Assembly (NCBI RefSeq): GCF_036231965.1 | Contig: NZ_CP109499.1 | Span: forward strand, 2,604,001-2,668,000 | DNA length: 64,000 nucleotides | From: Streptomyces sp. NBC_01428 | GTDB taxonomy: Bacteria; Actinomycetota; Actinomycetes; Streptomycetales; Streptomycetaceae | Reading direction: 5' to 3' | The notes under the pieces: generated by a model | What the model saw: the letters and a program-made list of their open reading frames with translations, nothing else | Told to the model about the DNA's origin: nothing | Database searches by the model: none | Shown here: piece by piece, positions 7,491 to 15,598 of the stretch | How the letters are laid out: every line of letters starts with the position of its first letter | Position numbering within the stretch: the first letter of the stretch is position 1 | Made by a program: the position numbers and the translations under genes

Positions 7491-8957
7491 TCACACGAGG
7501 CGCCTGATCTCTCCGCGCACCCGGTAGAAGCCGCCGACGGAGGAGTGCAGCGCGTCCACCACATAGCGGGCGCCGGGCTCGCGTATCGCCCGCGGGAACT
7601 GGACCTTCCAGCCGGTCTCGTACCCCTCGGAGACCACGTGGACCCGGACGCGTCCGCCCTCCTGGACGCATTCGACGACCACGCCGTCCCCCGGCGCGGG
7701 GAGGGCGCTGACCGTGGCGACGGACGCGGCGGTCGTCAGCGGTGCGTAGGTCGGCAGGGCCGCCGCCAGCTTGACGTCCGCCGCGACCGGGACGGTGCCG
7801 GACTCGGCGGCCCGGATGGCGCTCTCCGTCGCGTCGATGCAGGCCAGCGAACCGTCCGTGGAGACGATGTACAGCCGCTCGTCGTGGTACTGCATGGACA
7901 GCGCGGAGCCGCCGCCGGTGCCGAGCTTCCACAGCCGGGTCCCGTCGGCCGTGAAGCAGTAGACGGAGGAGGCCGAGTCGCCCGCGAACACGTACCGGCC
8001 GCCGGGGGACGTGGCGCACGAGTAGACGGGAGCGTCGCAGAGATACGTGGCCTCGACCCGGCCGGTGGACTTGGCGAGCCGCTGTACCTGCCGCCGTCCG
8101 GTCCCCGCGTAGACCGCGTTCTCCTCCTGCCAGCCGAACAGCACGTTGCCGCCGGTGTCGGTGTGCCAGAGCAGGCCCGCGCCGTCCGCGGCGTACGCCG
8201 TCACCCCTCGGCTGTGCCCGTGGTACACGGCATGGTCGTCGGCGCGCACCATCCAGGCGTGGTCACCACCGGAGTTGCGCGACCACTGGAGCTCGTCCTC
8301 GTGGTCGATGACGGTCAGCCCGCCCCTGCGGTCGGACACGCTGAGCACGCCCGCGTGGATGTCCAGCCAGAAGATGTCGACCTCGGCCGCTATCTCGTAG
8401 GCCGCGAACGGCACCTTCGAGGAGAGGTCGTACACCCGGCCGTCGTCGCAGCCCGCGTAGATCCAGAAGTCGTCCGCCACCAGGCACTTGACTCCGTCGG
8501 GCAGGGAGTAGTGCGCGAGCACCTCCCCGGCGTGGCTCAGGTTGTACACGTCGCCGTGCTGGTTGCCGACCCAGCAGCGGTCCTCGTCGACATGGATGCC
8601 GAACGCCGAGGCTCCTGTGCGGAACCGCCACAGCACGGGCGCCGTGGCGCGGGCCGTGGAGGGCGCCGACGTTACCTGCCGGCGCGTCACCGGGCGGGCC
8701 GCGCGCTGTCCCCGGACCGCGGGCGCGTACCCCTTGCGGACCTTCTCGGCTATCTTCTTGGCAGCGGCGGCCTGGGCCTTCTCGACGGTGGGGAAGCCGG
8801 ATGTCTGGCGCTGGCCGTCGACACCGATCCGGCCGTACCGCACGGAGACGGTGGTCTGCTCGACCGTCACCTCGTAGAACTTGTGGGCGCCGCCGCTGTC
8901 CTGGGACAGCTCCAGATACGTCGTGTTCCCCGTCTGTCGCGTCTGCGCAGCGGACAC
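7491..8957 (-). CDS. WGR domain plus beta-propeller protein, 488 aa
   Basis: The N-terminal ~85 residues are a WGR domain (TYLELSQDSGGAHKFYEVTV...YGRIG..GQ), as found next to PARP catalytic domains and in many bacterial proteins; it is thought to bind nucleic acid. A basic linker leads to a propeller of PQQ/WD-like blades between about residues 105 and 400. Recurrent patterns such as WVGNQHGDVYNL, IYAGCDDGRVYDL and LYIVSTDGSLACID mark the blades. The last ~80 residues form a separate beta-rich domain ending YRVRGEIRRLV. There is no signal peptide, so it is cytoplasmic. The GTG at 8957 follows GGGGAGGGG. No catalytic residues are visible. It stands alone between the HxlR gene and sodF. Function unknown. 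Confidence 0.8.
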   Translation of the reverse strand: MSAAQTRQTGNTTYLELSQDSGGAHKFYEVTVEQTTVSVRYGRIGVDGQRQTSGFPTVEKAQAAAAKKIAEKVRKGYAPAVRGQRAARPVTRRQVTSAPSTARATAPVLWRFRTGASAFGIHVDEDRCWVGNQHGDVYNLSHAGEVLAHYSLPDGVKCLVADDFWIYAGCDDGRVYDLSSKVPFAAYEIAAEVDIFWLDIHAGVLSVSDRRGGLTVIDHEDELQWSRNSGGDHAWMVRADDHAVYHGHSRGVTAYAADGAGLLWHTDTGGNVLFGWQEENAVYAGTGRRQVQRLAKSTGRVEATYLCDAPVYSCATSPGGRYVFAGDSASSVYCFTADGTRLWKLGTGGGSALSMQYHDERLYIVSTDGSLACIDATESAIRAAESGTVPVAADVKLAAALPTYAPLTTAASVATVSALPAPGDGVVVECVQEGGRVRVHVVSEGYETGWKVQFPRAIREPGARYVVDALHSSVGGFYRVRGEIRRLV

Positions 8958-9059
8958 AGCACACCCCTCCCCAAATGCCGGGCCGACCCGCACGGGCCGT
9001 CTTCCAGTGCCTCCAAACTAGAGGTCGGCACTGACAACGGCGCCGGGGCGCGAACGCCC

Positions 9060-9098
9060 GAAGGGGCTCCCCGGGTACGAACCCCGGGGAGCCCCTTC
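9060..9098 (-). terminator. 16-bp perfect hairpin after sodF
   Basis: Arms 9060-9075 and 9083-9098 pair perfectly around a 7-nt loop, 6 bp after the sodF stop codon. In S. coelicolor the sodF 3' UTR is processed into the small RNA s-SodF, which silences sodN; this hairpin and the sequence after it (to about 9015) are the equivalent position here. Whether a small RNA is made cannot be told from the sequence. Confidence 0.75.
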
Positions 9099-9103
9099 CG
9101 AGG

Positions 9104-9745
9104 TCACGGCGCGAGCAGCAGGCTGTCGCCGCGTTCCTTGGCCGCCGCGTAACGCCGGGACACGTCCTGCCAGTTGACGACGGCCCACATGGCGTCGATG
9201 AAGTCGACCTTCTGGTTCTTGTACTGCAGGTAGAAGGCGTGCTCCCAGGCGTCGAAGACCAGGATCGGGGTCGATCCCTGCCCGACGTTGCCCTGGTGGT
9301 CGTAGACCTGCTCGACGATCAGGCGGCCGCTCAGCGGCTCGTAGGCGAGGACGCCCCAGCCGGAACCCTGGGTGGTCGCGGCGGCCTTGGTGAGCTGCGC
9401 CTTGAAGCCGGCGAAGGAGCCGAAGGACTCGGTGATCGCGTCCGCGAGGTCGCCCACGCCGTCCGCGGCCAGGGGCTCGCCGCCGCCGTCGCCCGTCATG
9501 TTGTGCCAGTAGATGCTGTGCAGGATGTGTCCGGAGAGGTGGAAGGCCAGGTTCTTCTCCAGGCCGTTGATCGACCCCCACGCCTCCTTGTCCCGCGCCT
9601 CCGCGAGCTGCTCCAGTGTGTCGTTCGCGCCCTTGACGTACGCCGCGTGGTGCTTGTCGTGGTGCAGCTCGACGATCTGGGGATTGATCACCGGTTCCAG
9701 CGCCGCGTAGTCGTAGGGAAGTTCCGGGAGCGAGTACACCGCCAT
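9104..9745 (-). CDS. sodF: Superoxide dismutase, Fe/Mn family (SodF), 213 aa
   Basis: It converts superoxide to oxygen and hydrogen peroxide in the cytoplasm. Metal ligands are recognisable: a histidine in [11 protein letters not shown], the histidine in HSIYWHNM, and the aspartate and histidine in [21 protein letters not shown] and the motif around GSGWGVL are those of Streptomyces iron enzymes. Length and the [18 protein letters not shown] start match the SodF family. GGAGGG lies 9 nt before the ATG at 9745. The promoter region contains a Nur-type operator. In S. coelicolor Nur with nickel represses sodF so that the nickel enzyme SodN replaces it; the box suggests the same here. A strong hairpin follows. 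sodN is not in this window. Confidence 0.95.
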   Translation of the reverse strand: MAVYSLPELPYDYAALEPVINPQIVELHHDKHHAAYVKGANDTLEQLAEARDKEAWGSINGLEKNLAFHLSGHILHSIYWHNMTGDGGGEPLAADGVGDLADAITESFGSFAGFKAQLTKAAATTQGSGWGVLAYEPLSGRLIVEQVYDHQGNVGQGSTPILVFDAWEHAFYLQYKNQKVDFIDAMWAVVNWQDVSRRYAAAKERGDSLLLAP

Positions 9746-9766
9746 GTCCAACACCCTCCGCCATAA

Positions 9767-9789
9767 TTGCAATCAATGTGCAGTTGCAC
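9767..9789. promoter_or_regulatory. Candidate Nur box between sodF and the TsaD gene
   Basis: TTGCAA-TCAAT-GTGCAG at 9767-9783 fits the Nur-box pattern TGCAA-N5-TTGCA, and a further TTGCAC half site follows at 9784-9789. It lies 22 bp upstream of the sodF start and 40 bp upstream of the divergent TsaD start, so one operator could serve both. The consensus is known from S. coelicolor; the match is seen, binding is inferred. Confidence 0.7.
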
Positions 9790-9828
9790 GCTAACAGCAA
9801 GAGAAGAACAAGCGCAGAAGGGTCGCCG

Positions 9829-10887
9829 ATGGGGTCGACGGTCGTGCTGGGAATCGAGTCGTCCTGCGACGAGACCGGTGCCGGGCTGGTCAGCGACGGG
9901 CGGCTGCTCGGGCACACGGTGGGGTCGAGCATGGACGAGCACGCGCGTTTCGGCGGCGTCGTCCCGGAGATCGCCGCCCGCGCCCACCTCCACGCAGTGC
10001 GGCCGGTGGTCCGTCAGGCGCTGGACGACGCGGGGCTGCGGCTGTCCGACGTCGGCGCCGTCGCCGTCACCACCGGCCCCGGCCTGCCCGGCGCCCTGCG
10101 GGTGGGGGTGGCCGGCGCCAAGGGCCTCGCCTACGCGCTGGGCGTTCCCCTGTACGGCGTGCACCATCTCGCGGGACACGTCGCCGCCGACACCCTGGAG
10201 CACGGCCCGCTGCCGGACCCGTGCGTGGTGTTCGTCGTCTCCGGCGGCCACACCTCACTGCTTCTGGTGCGTGACCTGGCCCGTGATCCGATCGCCCGTC
10301 TCGGCGACACTCTCGACGACGCCGCCGGGGAGTGCTTCGACAAGGTCGCCCGGGTCTTCGGGCTGCCCTGTCCGGGCGGCCCGGCCATCGACCGGGCGGC
10401 GCGCTCGGGCAGTCCGCACGCGGTCTCCTCCCCGCGCCCACTGCCCGGCTCGTACGACTTCTCCTTCTCCGGCCTGAAGACGGCGGCCGCCCGCTGGGCG
10501 GAAGGGCACGCGCGTCGCGAACTGCCGGTGGCCGACGGGGCCGCCTCGCTCCAGGAGGCCGTCGCCGACGTGCTGACCCGCAAGGCGGTCGCCGCCTGCG
10601 TCGAGCACGGCGTGGACACGCTGGTGATCGTCGGCGGCGTGGCCGCGAACGCGCGGGTGCGGTCGCTCGCCCGGCACCGCTGCCGCGCGGCCGGCGTCGA
10701 ACTGCGCGTGCCGCCGCCGTGGTTGTGCACGGACAACGGCGCCATGATCGCCGCCGTCGGCGACCTCCTCGTACACGCCGGGGCAGCACCCGCCCCGCTC
10801 GACGTGTCCATCGACCCGTCGGCACCCCTGGAGTACGCCGCCCTGCATCCCGCCGGGGCCGCGGCCCGGCCGGTCGTGCCCGCCTGA
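9829..10887 (+). CDS. tsaD: tRNA N6-adenosine threonylcarbamoyltransferase TsaD (probable second copy)
   Basis: TsaD, an ASKHA-fold enzyme, transfers the threonylcarbamoyl group to A37 of ANN-decoding tRNAs. All hallmarks are present: [12 protein letters not shown] near the N-terminus, the metal-binding HLAGH motif, [13 protein letters not shown], the [12 protein letters not shown] segment, [20 protein letters not shown] and CTDNGAMIA. The 352-residue length is normal. I start at 9829 (GAAGGG upstream) because the earlier ATG at 9778 lies inside the Nur box. Streptomyces usually carry tsaD in a tsaE-tsaB-rimI neighbourhood near groES; here it stands alone beside sodF, with no tsaB, tsaE or tsaC. 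I infer a paralogue, possibly metal-responsive. That the standard copy exists elsewhere cannot be checked from this window. Confidence 0.88.
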   Translation: MGSTVVLGIESSCDETGAGLVSDGRLLGHTVGSSMDEHARFGGVVPEIAARAHLHAVRPVVRQALDDAGLRLSDVGAVAVTTGPGLPGALRVGVAGAKGLAYALGVPLYGVHHLAGHVAADTLEHGPLPDPCVVFVVSGGHTSLLLVRDLARDPIARLGDTLDDAAGECFDKVARVFGLPCPGGPAIDRAARSGSPHAVSSPRPLPGSYDFSFSGLKTAAARWAEGHARRELPVADGAASLQEAVADVLTRKAVAACVEHGVDTLVIVGGVAANARVRSLARHRCRAAGVELRVPPPWLCTDNGAMIAAVGDLLVHAGAAPAPLDVSIDPSAPLEYAALHPAGAAARPVVPA

Positions 10888-10985
10888 CGGCCTGCGGCGA
10901 ACCCGCGCCGGGCGAGACGCACGCCTGGAGGTCGTCGGCATCGACCTGCGCGATTCCATCGCGCCGTCGGGCGGGGCCGCGAAGG

Positions 10986-12494
10986 TCACCGCCCGCTCGA
11001 CACCCCGTAGTACTGCAGGTCCTGCACGGTCGCCGTCCGGCGGGCCGGATAGCGGGTCGTGACGGCCGCCGCGGTGTCGCCCGCCCGGCGGGCGACGACC
11101 TGGGTGCGGCCCGGACTCAGGGGCAGGGCATGGGCGTTGACGCCGACGGGAGCCTGGTAGGCGTGGGGCACGGAGCCCACGCGGGCGGTCACGGAGGCCG
11201 GCGCGGTCAGGAAGGTGAGCAGTTCCACCTGGTCGCGCGGGGCCGCGGTCCCCGCTCGGGGCCGCATCAGCCGGGCCTGCTGCACCCCACCGCCGCCGGT
11301 GAACTGGACCCGGGAGGTGACGTACACGGTGTCGCGCACGATCCTCGGCCAGGCCCCGGTCTTGAAGCGCGTGAGGTAGTACGAGGAGATGTCCAGGTAC
11401 GTGTGGCCGTTGTGCAGCGAGGGCGCGAACTGGCTGCCCTCGGAGTAGTCGTTCCAGGTGGTGAGCTGCACCCAGTCCGCGCCGTCGGAGATCGCGTGGT
11501 TCCAGGTCGACCGCAGGGTGGCGGTGTTGCCGGCCTCGTCGTAGACACCCTGGTTGGGTCGCGCGTCCTGCACGGAGACGGCCTGCATCCACTTCTTGCC
11601 GAGCGAGTGGGCGAGGCGGACGTCACCGGGGACGTTGTCCTGGCGGGCGTAACTGCGGTTGCCCCAGGACGAGAAGGCGTGGCTGATGGGCGCGAAGCGT
11701 TCGGCGTTGGCCCGGAAGTTCAGGAAGACGGGGACGAGCGCGGTGCCGATGCCGTGTTGGCGCAGTCGCGCGGTGACCTCGTTCCACCAGGCCGGCTCCT
11801 GGGCCTCGGCCTTGAACGGGGAGACCACGAGACGTCCGTCGGCCAGCCGGTACGCGGCGGGTGACGCGGCCAGCCGGGCCAACTGGTCGGCGAGCGTGCG
11901 CGGATCGGTGTGCAGCGAGGTCATGTCCGGCATCAGCACGATCCGGAAGCCGGGGGCGACGCGGTGCGCGGCGCGCAGCAGCAGGTCGACCCGCTCGCGG
12001 TTGGGGCCGGTCAGGGAGAGGAGGTCGACGGTGAAGCCGTCGAGCCCGGCGTCCCGGGCGGTCCTCACCTCCCGCTCCAGGTTGGCGAGTTGCCAGTTCC
12101 CGGTGGAGGGGGTCACGGGTTCGGGCCGGTCGCGCAGCAGACCGCCGTAGGCCGCGTGCTTGCCCTGTTCGCCCTGGGGCGTCAGGTAGTTGCGGGTGTA
12201 GTAGTCCCGGGACGCGGGCTGGTTGTCCAGCGAGAGCGGGTACGGCGTGAAGTAGTGCGCGAAGACCAGGTGGGGACTGGCCCGCAGCACGTCGGCGGAG
12301 GGCCGGTCGAAGGGCAGCGCCGTGGCGTCCGCCCGCTCGGCGGAGGGCGCCCCGCCCTGTCGGTCGAGGGCCAGTCCCGTGCCGGCGACGACCCCGATGA
12401 GGAGCAGGCCGAAGAAGGCTCCGAGCGCGGTGCGCCGCCGCCTTCCAGGCGGCCTCCGGTGCTGGCGCTGTGGACGTGCGGGCTGATCCGTCAT
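10986..12494 (-). CDS. Secreted or membrane-anchored GH71-like glycoside hydrolase, 502 aa
   Basis: The N-terminus is basic and carries one hydrophobic segment (ALGAFFGLLLIGVVAGTGLAL, about residues 22-42), consistent with a signal anchor or signal peptide. The rest resembles glycoside hydrolase family 71 (endo-1,3-alpha-glucanase). Landmarks are HLVFAHYFTPYPLS at the first barrel strand, AGLDGFTVDLLS with a possible catalytic aspartate, RIVLMPDMTSLH, and TTWNDYSEGSQFAPS near the end of the barrel. A C-terminal beta-rich domain of about 120 residues follows. It begins the surface-polysaccharide locus and lies just after an LCP gene, so it may trim or release the product. GGAGGACACCC precedes the ATG at 12494. 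The substrate is inferred from family only. Confidence 0.75.
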   Translation of the reverse strand: MTDQPARPQRQHRRPPGRRRRTALGAFFGLLLIGVVAGTGLALDRQGGAPSAERADATALPFDRPSADVLRASPHLVFAHYFTPYPLSLDNQPASRDYYTRNYLTPQGEQGKHAAYGGLLRDRPEPVTPSTGNWQLANLEREVRTARDAGLDGFTVDLLSLTGPNRERVDLLLRAAHRVAPGFRIVLMPDMTSLHTDPRTLADQLARLAASPAAYRLADGRLVVSPFKAEAQEPAWWNEVTARLRQHGIGTALVPVFLNFRANAERFAPISHAFSSWGNRSYARQDNVPGDVRLAHSLGKKWMQAVSVQDARPNQGVYDEAGNTATLRSTWNHAISDGADWVQLTTWNDYSEGSQFAPSLHNGHTYLDISSYYLTRFKTGAWPRIVRDTVYVTSRVQFTGGGGVQQARLMRPRAGTAAPRDQVELLTFLTAPASVTARVGSVPHAYQAPVGVNAHALPLSPGRTQVVARRAGDTAAAVTTRYPARRTATVQDLQYYGVSSGR

Positions 12495-12609
12495 GGGTGT
12501 CCTCCGCGGACGCCGATGGGCCACCGGTGGCGAACTCTACTGCACGGGAGGCCTGTTGGGTGACAGAACGTCACTCAAGAGGCAACCGTGTGTGATCATC
12601 GGTGTCCGG

Positions 12610-13767
12610 TCAGGACGTCGTGGCGCCGAGCCGGTCGACGTCGTGGGACTGGAGGTAGACGTCGAGGGCGTCCTCGCGCATCGCCCGCCACAGGTCGGAT
12701 CCGTTGGTCTGGTCGAGCAGGACCACCGACTGCCCCGCGATGGTGCCGGTCCCCTTGGCGGGGGCGTTCATGAAGACCATGTTGCCGGGGCGGACCTTCT
12801 TGTTGTCCCAGAGCAGGTCCCGCAGGTCGCCGTCGCCGAGCCGGTCGTCGACGCTCACCGCGGCGGTGAGGTCGTCCAGCACCTCGCCCGCCTTGACCGG
12901 GTTCTTGAAGGTGGACGGCTGCATGACCTTCGACAACAGCGTGCGCAGGAAGTACTGCTGACGGTGCGTCCGGTCGAAGTCGCCGCGCGCGAGGTGGTGC
13001 CGCTCCCGCACATAGGTGAGCGCCTGCGTGCCGTTCATGTGGCGGCTCGCGCCGTCCACGACGAGGTTCACGCCGCCCACGGAGTCGGTGAGCTTCTTGA
13101 ATCCGTCCCAGTCGATGACCGCGAGATGGTCGACGCGCACCTTGGTGAGCCGCTGGACGGTGTCGATGAGGAGCGGCGGTCCGCCCCACGAGAAGGAGGC
13201 GTTGAGCTTCGCCTTGCCGTGTCCGGGGATGTCCACCCACGCGTCGCGGGGCAGCGAGACGACGTAGGCGCCGGAGTGGTCGGCCGGGAGGTGGACCAGC
13301 ATCATCGTGTCGCTGCGCTGGGCGCCGTACTTCCATTCGGGAGCCTTGGCGTCACGGCCGGTGGTCGGCAGGTCGGAGCGGCTGTCGACCCCGACGAGCA
13401 GGAACGTCTGTCCGCCGTCGGAGGCAGCCGGCTGGGCCGCGGCGGGGACCTTGGGGAAGACCCCGGAGATGCGGTCGACCTTTCCGGTGTAGTGGTCGAC
13501 GGCCCACCAGGCGACGCCGCCCATCAGCAACAGGGCCACCGCGAACAGCACGAGCGCCCCGAGGAGCACCCGCCGCGTGCGGCTCGCGCGACGCCGCGGA
13601 CGCACCGCGGGGGCGTCGGCGCCCTTCGTCGGGGCGTCCTCCGCGCGACCGTCCTCGTTCACCGGGTCGGATACATCCGGCCCCGTTCTGCCCAACTCGT
13701 CGTCCCGGCCCGCCCCTGCGTCCCGGCCCGTCACACCGGCCTCAGCCGTGTTCCTGTCCCCCACCAC
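12610..13767 (-). CDS. LytR-CpsA-Psr (LCP) family phosphotransferase, 385 aa
   Basis: A ~65-residue cytoplasmic tail precedes one membrane helix (VLLGALVLFAVALLLMGGVAWW). The LCP domain follows from about residue 115, with GVDSRSD, QRSDTMMLVHL, VVSLPRDAWVDIPG and NASFSWGGP, and the conserved arginines and aspartates that bind the polyprenyl pyrophosphate. LCP enzymes transfer lipid-linked glycopolymers to peptidoglycan outside the membrane. Location between a GH71-like protein and a priming sugar transferase suggests that it attaches the glycan made by this locus. GTG at 13767 with GGGGAG upstream; a second in-frame GTG follows at once. It shares a 284-bp divergent promoter region with the priming transferase. 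That region has an imperfect TTCCGGAA palindrome near 13850 and a GTGA..TCAC pair near 13920. Confidence 0.9.
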   Translation of the reverse strand: MVGDRNTAEAGVTGRDAGAGRDDELGRTGPDVSDPVNEDGRAEDAPTKGADAPAVRPRRRASRTRRVLLGALVLFAVALLLMGGVAWWAVDHYTGKVDRISGVFPKVPAAAQPAASDGGQTFLLVGVDSRSDLPTTGRDAKAPEWKYGAQRSDTMMLVHLPADHSGAYVVSLPRDAWVDIPGHGKAKLNASFSWGGPPLLIDTVQRLTKVRVDHLAVIDWDGFKKLTDSVGGVNLVVDGASRHMNGTQALTYVRERHHLARGDFDRTHRQQYFLRTLLSKVMQPSTFKNPVKAGEVLDDLTAAVSVDDRLGDGDLRDLLWDNKKVRPGNMVFMNAPAKGTGTIAGQSVVLLDQTNGSDLWRAMREDALDVYLQSHDVDRLGATTS

Positions 13768-14051
13768 GTTCTCCCCGCCTCACCCCGGTTCGGCCCCTTC
13801 CGCACCGGGCGCACACTGTAGCCAGCACTTTCTATGATCGTACGGATTTCCGGAAGTCCTGCGCCGCGCAAGATCAACGGGCGGACCCGGGGCGCGATTT
13901 CGTACAGCTCGGCACTTCTCGGTGACGTTCACGTAAACGCTCACATGCGTACACAAGTTTGCCGTACTGTTCACCATCGTGCCGCATGTTCGACGAATAG
14001 GTGTTCGCGACGTCCGGCGACTCGTGCAGCTGAATGTGCCTGGGGGGGTAC

Positions 14052-15527
14052 ATGTGGGATGTTCAGGCCACTGAATCCGACAGATCACGTAAAGCGCGCT
14101 CACGGGCGCGCTCTTCACTTTGGATGGGACGCAAGTCCCGTTGGTATCTTCCCGCGTCGCTGATCACCGATCTCGTCGGCGCGGGCGTACCGGTCACCGT
14201 CATGTTCTCCACCGCGCACCAGCCGTGGCCCGTGCCGAGCGGGATCGTCGCCGGACTCGCGTGGGCGGGCGTCCAGTTGTTCCGTTCGCGGTACGCGGCG
14301 CGGAGCATCGGCGAGAGCCGGGGCACCCTGCCCGTGCTCCACGACTGGTTCATCCTGCTGGGTGTGCTCGCGGTGGTGCACGCCTCGGCCGGGATCCGGC
14401 TGCGGGCCCCGCTGTGCCTGCTGGCGCTGCTGCCGGCGCTGCTGCTGACCCTGCTGTGCCATAAGGCGGTTCACCGCCATCTCGCCGCCGTGCGCAGAAA
14501 CGCCCAGGCCGTGATCAAGGTCCTGGTGGTGGGCGAGCCGGTCGCGGCGAACGGCGTCACCGCGCATCTCGCCTCGCGCACCGACCACCCGTACGTGGCG
14601 GTGGGTGCCGTCCCGGTGGGCTCGGGTCCGTTCGACTCGGGGATCAGGACCGTGGAGCGGCTCGCCGCCACCGCGCCGGAAGCCCCGGCGGAGGACGCCA
14701 ACCTCGTGATCAGCGCGGTGCACCGGCTCGGCGCCGACCTGGTGCTGGTCGTACCCGGCGCCGCGACCTCCGGGGAGCGGCTGCGGCGGCTGTCCTGGGG
14801 GCTGCACGACGCCGGCATCGAACTGTTCGTCGCCCCCGGTCTGGTGGAGGTCTCCGTCAAACGGCTGGAGACCGGCTCGGCCGGCGGGATGTCGCTGCTG
14901 CGCGTCGCCCCTCCGGTACGGGAGGGCATGCAGCCGCTGCTCAAGGGGCTTCTGGACCGGAGCATCGCCCTGCTGGGGCTGCTCGCGCTGACTCCCGTAC
15001 TCCTGCTGGTCGGGCTCGCGGTGAAGCTGTCCTCACGGGGTCCGGTCCTCTATCTGCACGAGCGCATCGGCCGGTCCGGCCGCTCCTTCGTGATGTGGAA
15101 GTTCCGCACCATGCGGGTCGGTTCCGACCGGCTGAAGGCCGAACTGGCCGAGGAGAACGAGAACGACGGGCTGATGTTCAAGATGCGCCGGGACCCGCGG
15201 GTCACCCGGGTCGGCCACTGGCTGCGGCGCACCTCGCTGGACGAACTGCCCCAGCTCGTCAACGTCCTCAAGGGTGACATGTCCCTGGTGGGTCCGCGTC
15301 CGCCGCTGGCGGACGAGGTGGCGCACTACACCCCGGTCGAGTGGCGGCGGCTGAGCGTACGGCCGGGCATGACCGGGCTGTGGCAGATCAGCGGACGCTC
15401 GGACCTCTCTTGGGACGAAACGGTTCAGCTAGATCTGAGCTATGTCGACAACTGGTCCTTCACCAGCGATGTCGACGTCATGGCCCGCACGTTCCGCGCC
15501 GTCGTCGACGGCCGCGGGGCGTACTGA
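14052..15527 (+). CDS. Polyprenyl-phosphate sugar-1-phosphate transferase (exopolysaccharide priming enzyme), 491 aa
   Basis: The N-terminal half has four or more membrane helices (about residues 35-140), then a Rossmann-like domain (VIKVLVVGEP...). The C-terminal bacterial sugar transferase domain starts at about residue 300 with LLDRSIALLGLLALTPVLLL, followed by FVMWKFRTMRVGSD, DELPQLVNVLKGDMSLVGPRP and RPGMTGLWQISGRSD. These are the signature motifs of WbaP/CpsE-type enzymes that place the first sugar phosphate on undecaprenyl phosphate. The ATG at 14052 follows a GGGGGGG run. It is the first rightward gene of the polysaccharide locus and is followed by a hairpin terminator. Which sugar is used (often galactose or glucose) is not visible. 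Confidence 0.9.
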   Translation: MWDVQATESDRSRKARSRARSSLWMGRKSRWYLPASLITDLVGAGVPVTVMFSTAHQPWPVPSGIVAGLAWAGVQLFRSRYAARSIGESRGTLPVLHDWFILLGVLAVVHASAGIRLRAPLCLLALLPALLLTLLCHKAVHRHLAAVRRNAQAVIKVLVVGEPVAANGVTAHLASRTDHPYVAVGAVPVGSGPFDSGIRTVERLAATAPEAPAEDANLVISAVHRLGADLVLVVPGAATSGERLRRLSWGLHDAGIELFVAPGLVEVSVKRLETGSAGGMSLLRVAPPVREGMQPLLKGLLDRSIALLGLLALTPVLLLVGLAVKLSSRGPVLYLHERIGRSGRSFVMWKFRTMRVGSDRLKAELAEENENDGLMFKMRRDPRVTRVGHWLRRTSLDELPQLVNVLKGDMSLVGPRPPLADEVAHYTPVEWRRLSVRPGMTGLWQISGRSDLSWDETVQLDLSYVDNWSFTSDVDVMARTFRAVVDGRGAY

Positions 15528-15552
15528 GAGGGCCGCCCGTGAGAGCACAGTT

Positions 15553-15577
15553 CCCCGGCGCGCGGTGCGCGCCGGGG
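15553..15577. terminator. 11-bp hairpin between convergent genes
   Basis: Arms 15553-15563 and 15567-15577 pair perfectly around GGT. It lies between the 3' ends of the priming transferase (+) and GDP-fucose synthase (-) and can serve both. Confidence 0.65.
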
Positions 15578-15598
15578 TCCGGCGACCCGTCGGGCCCG

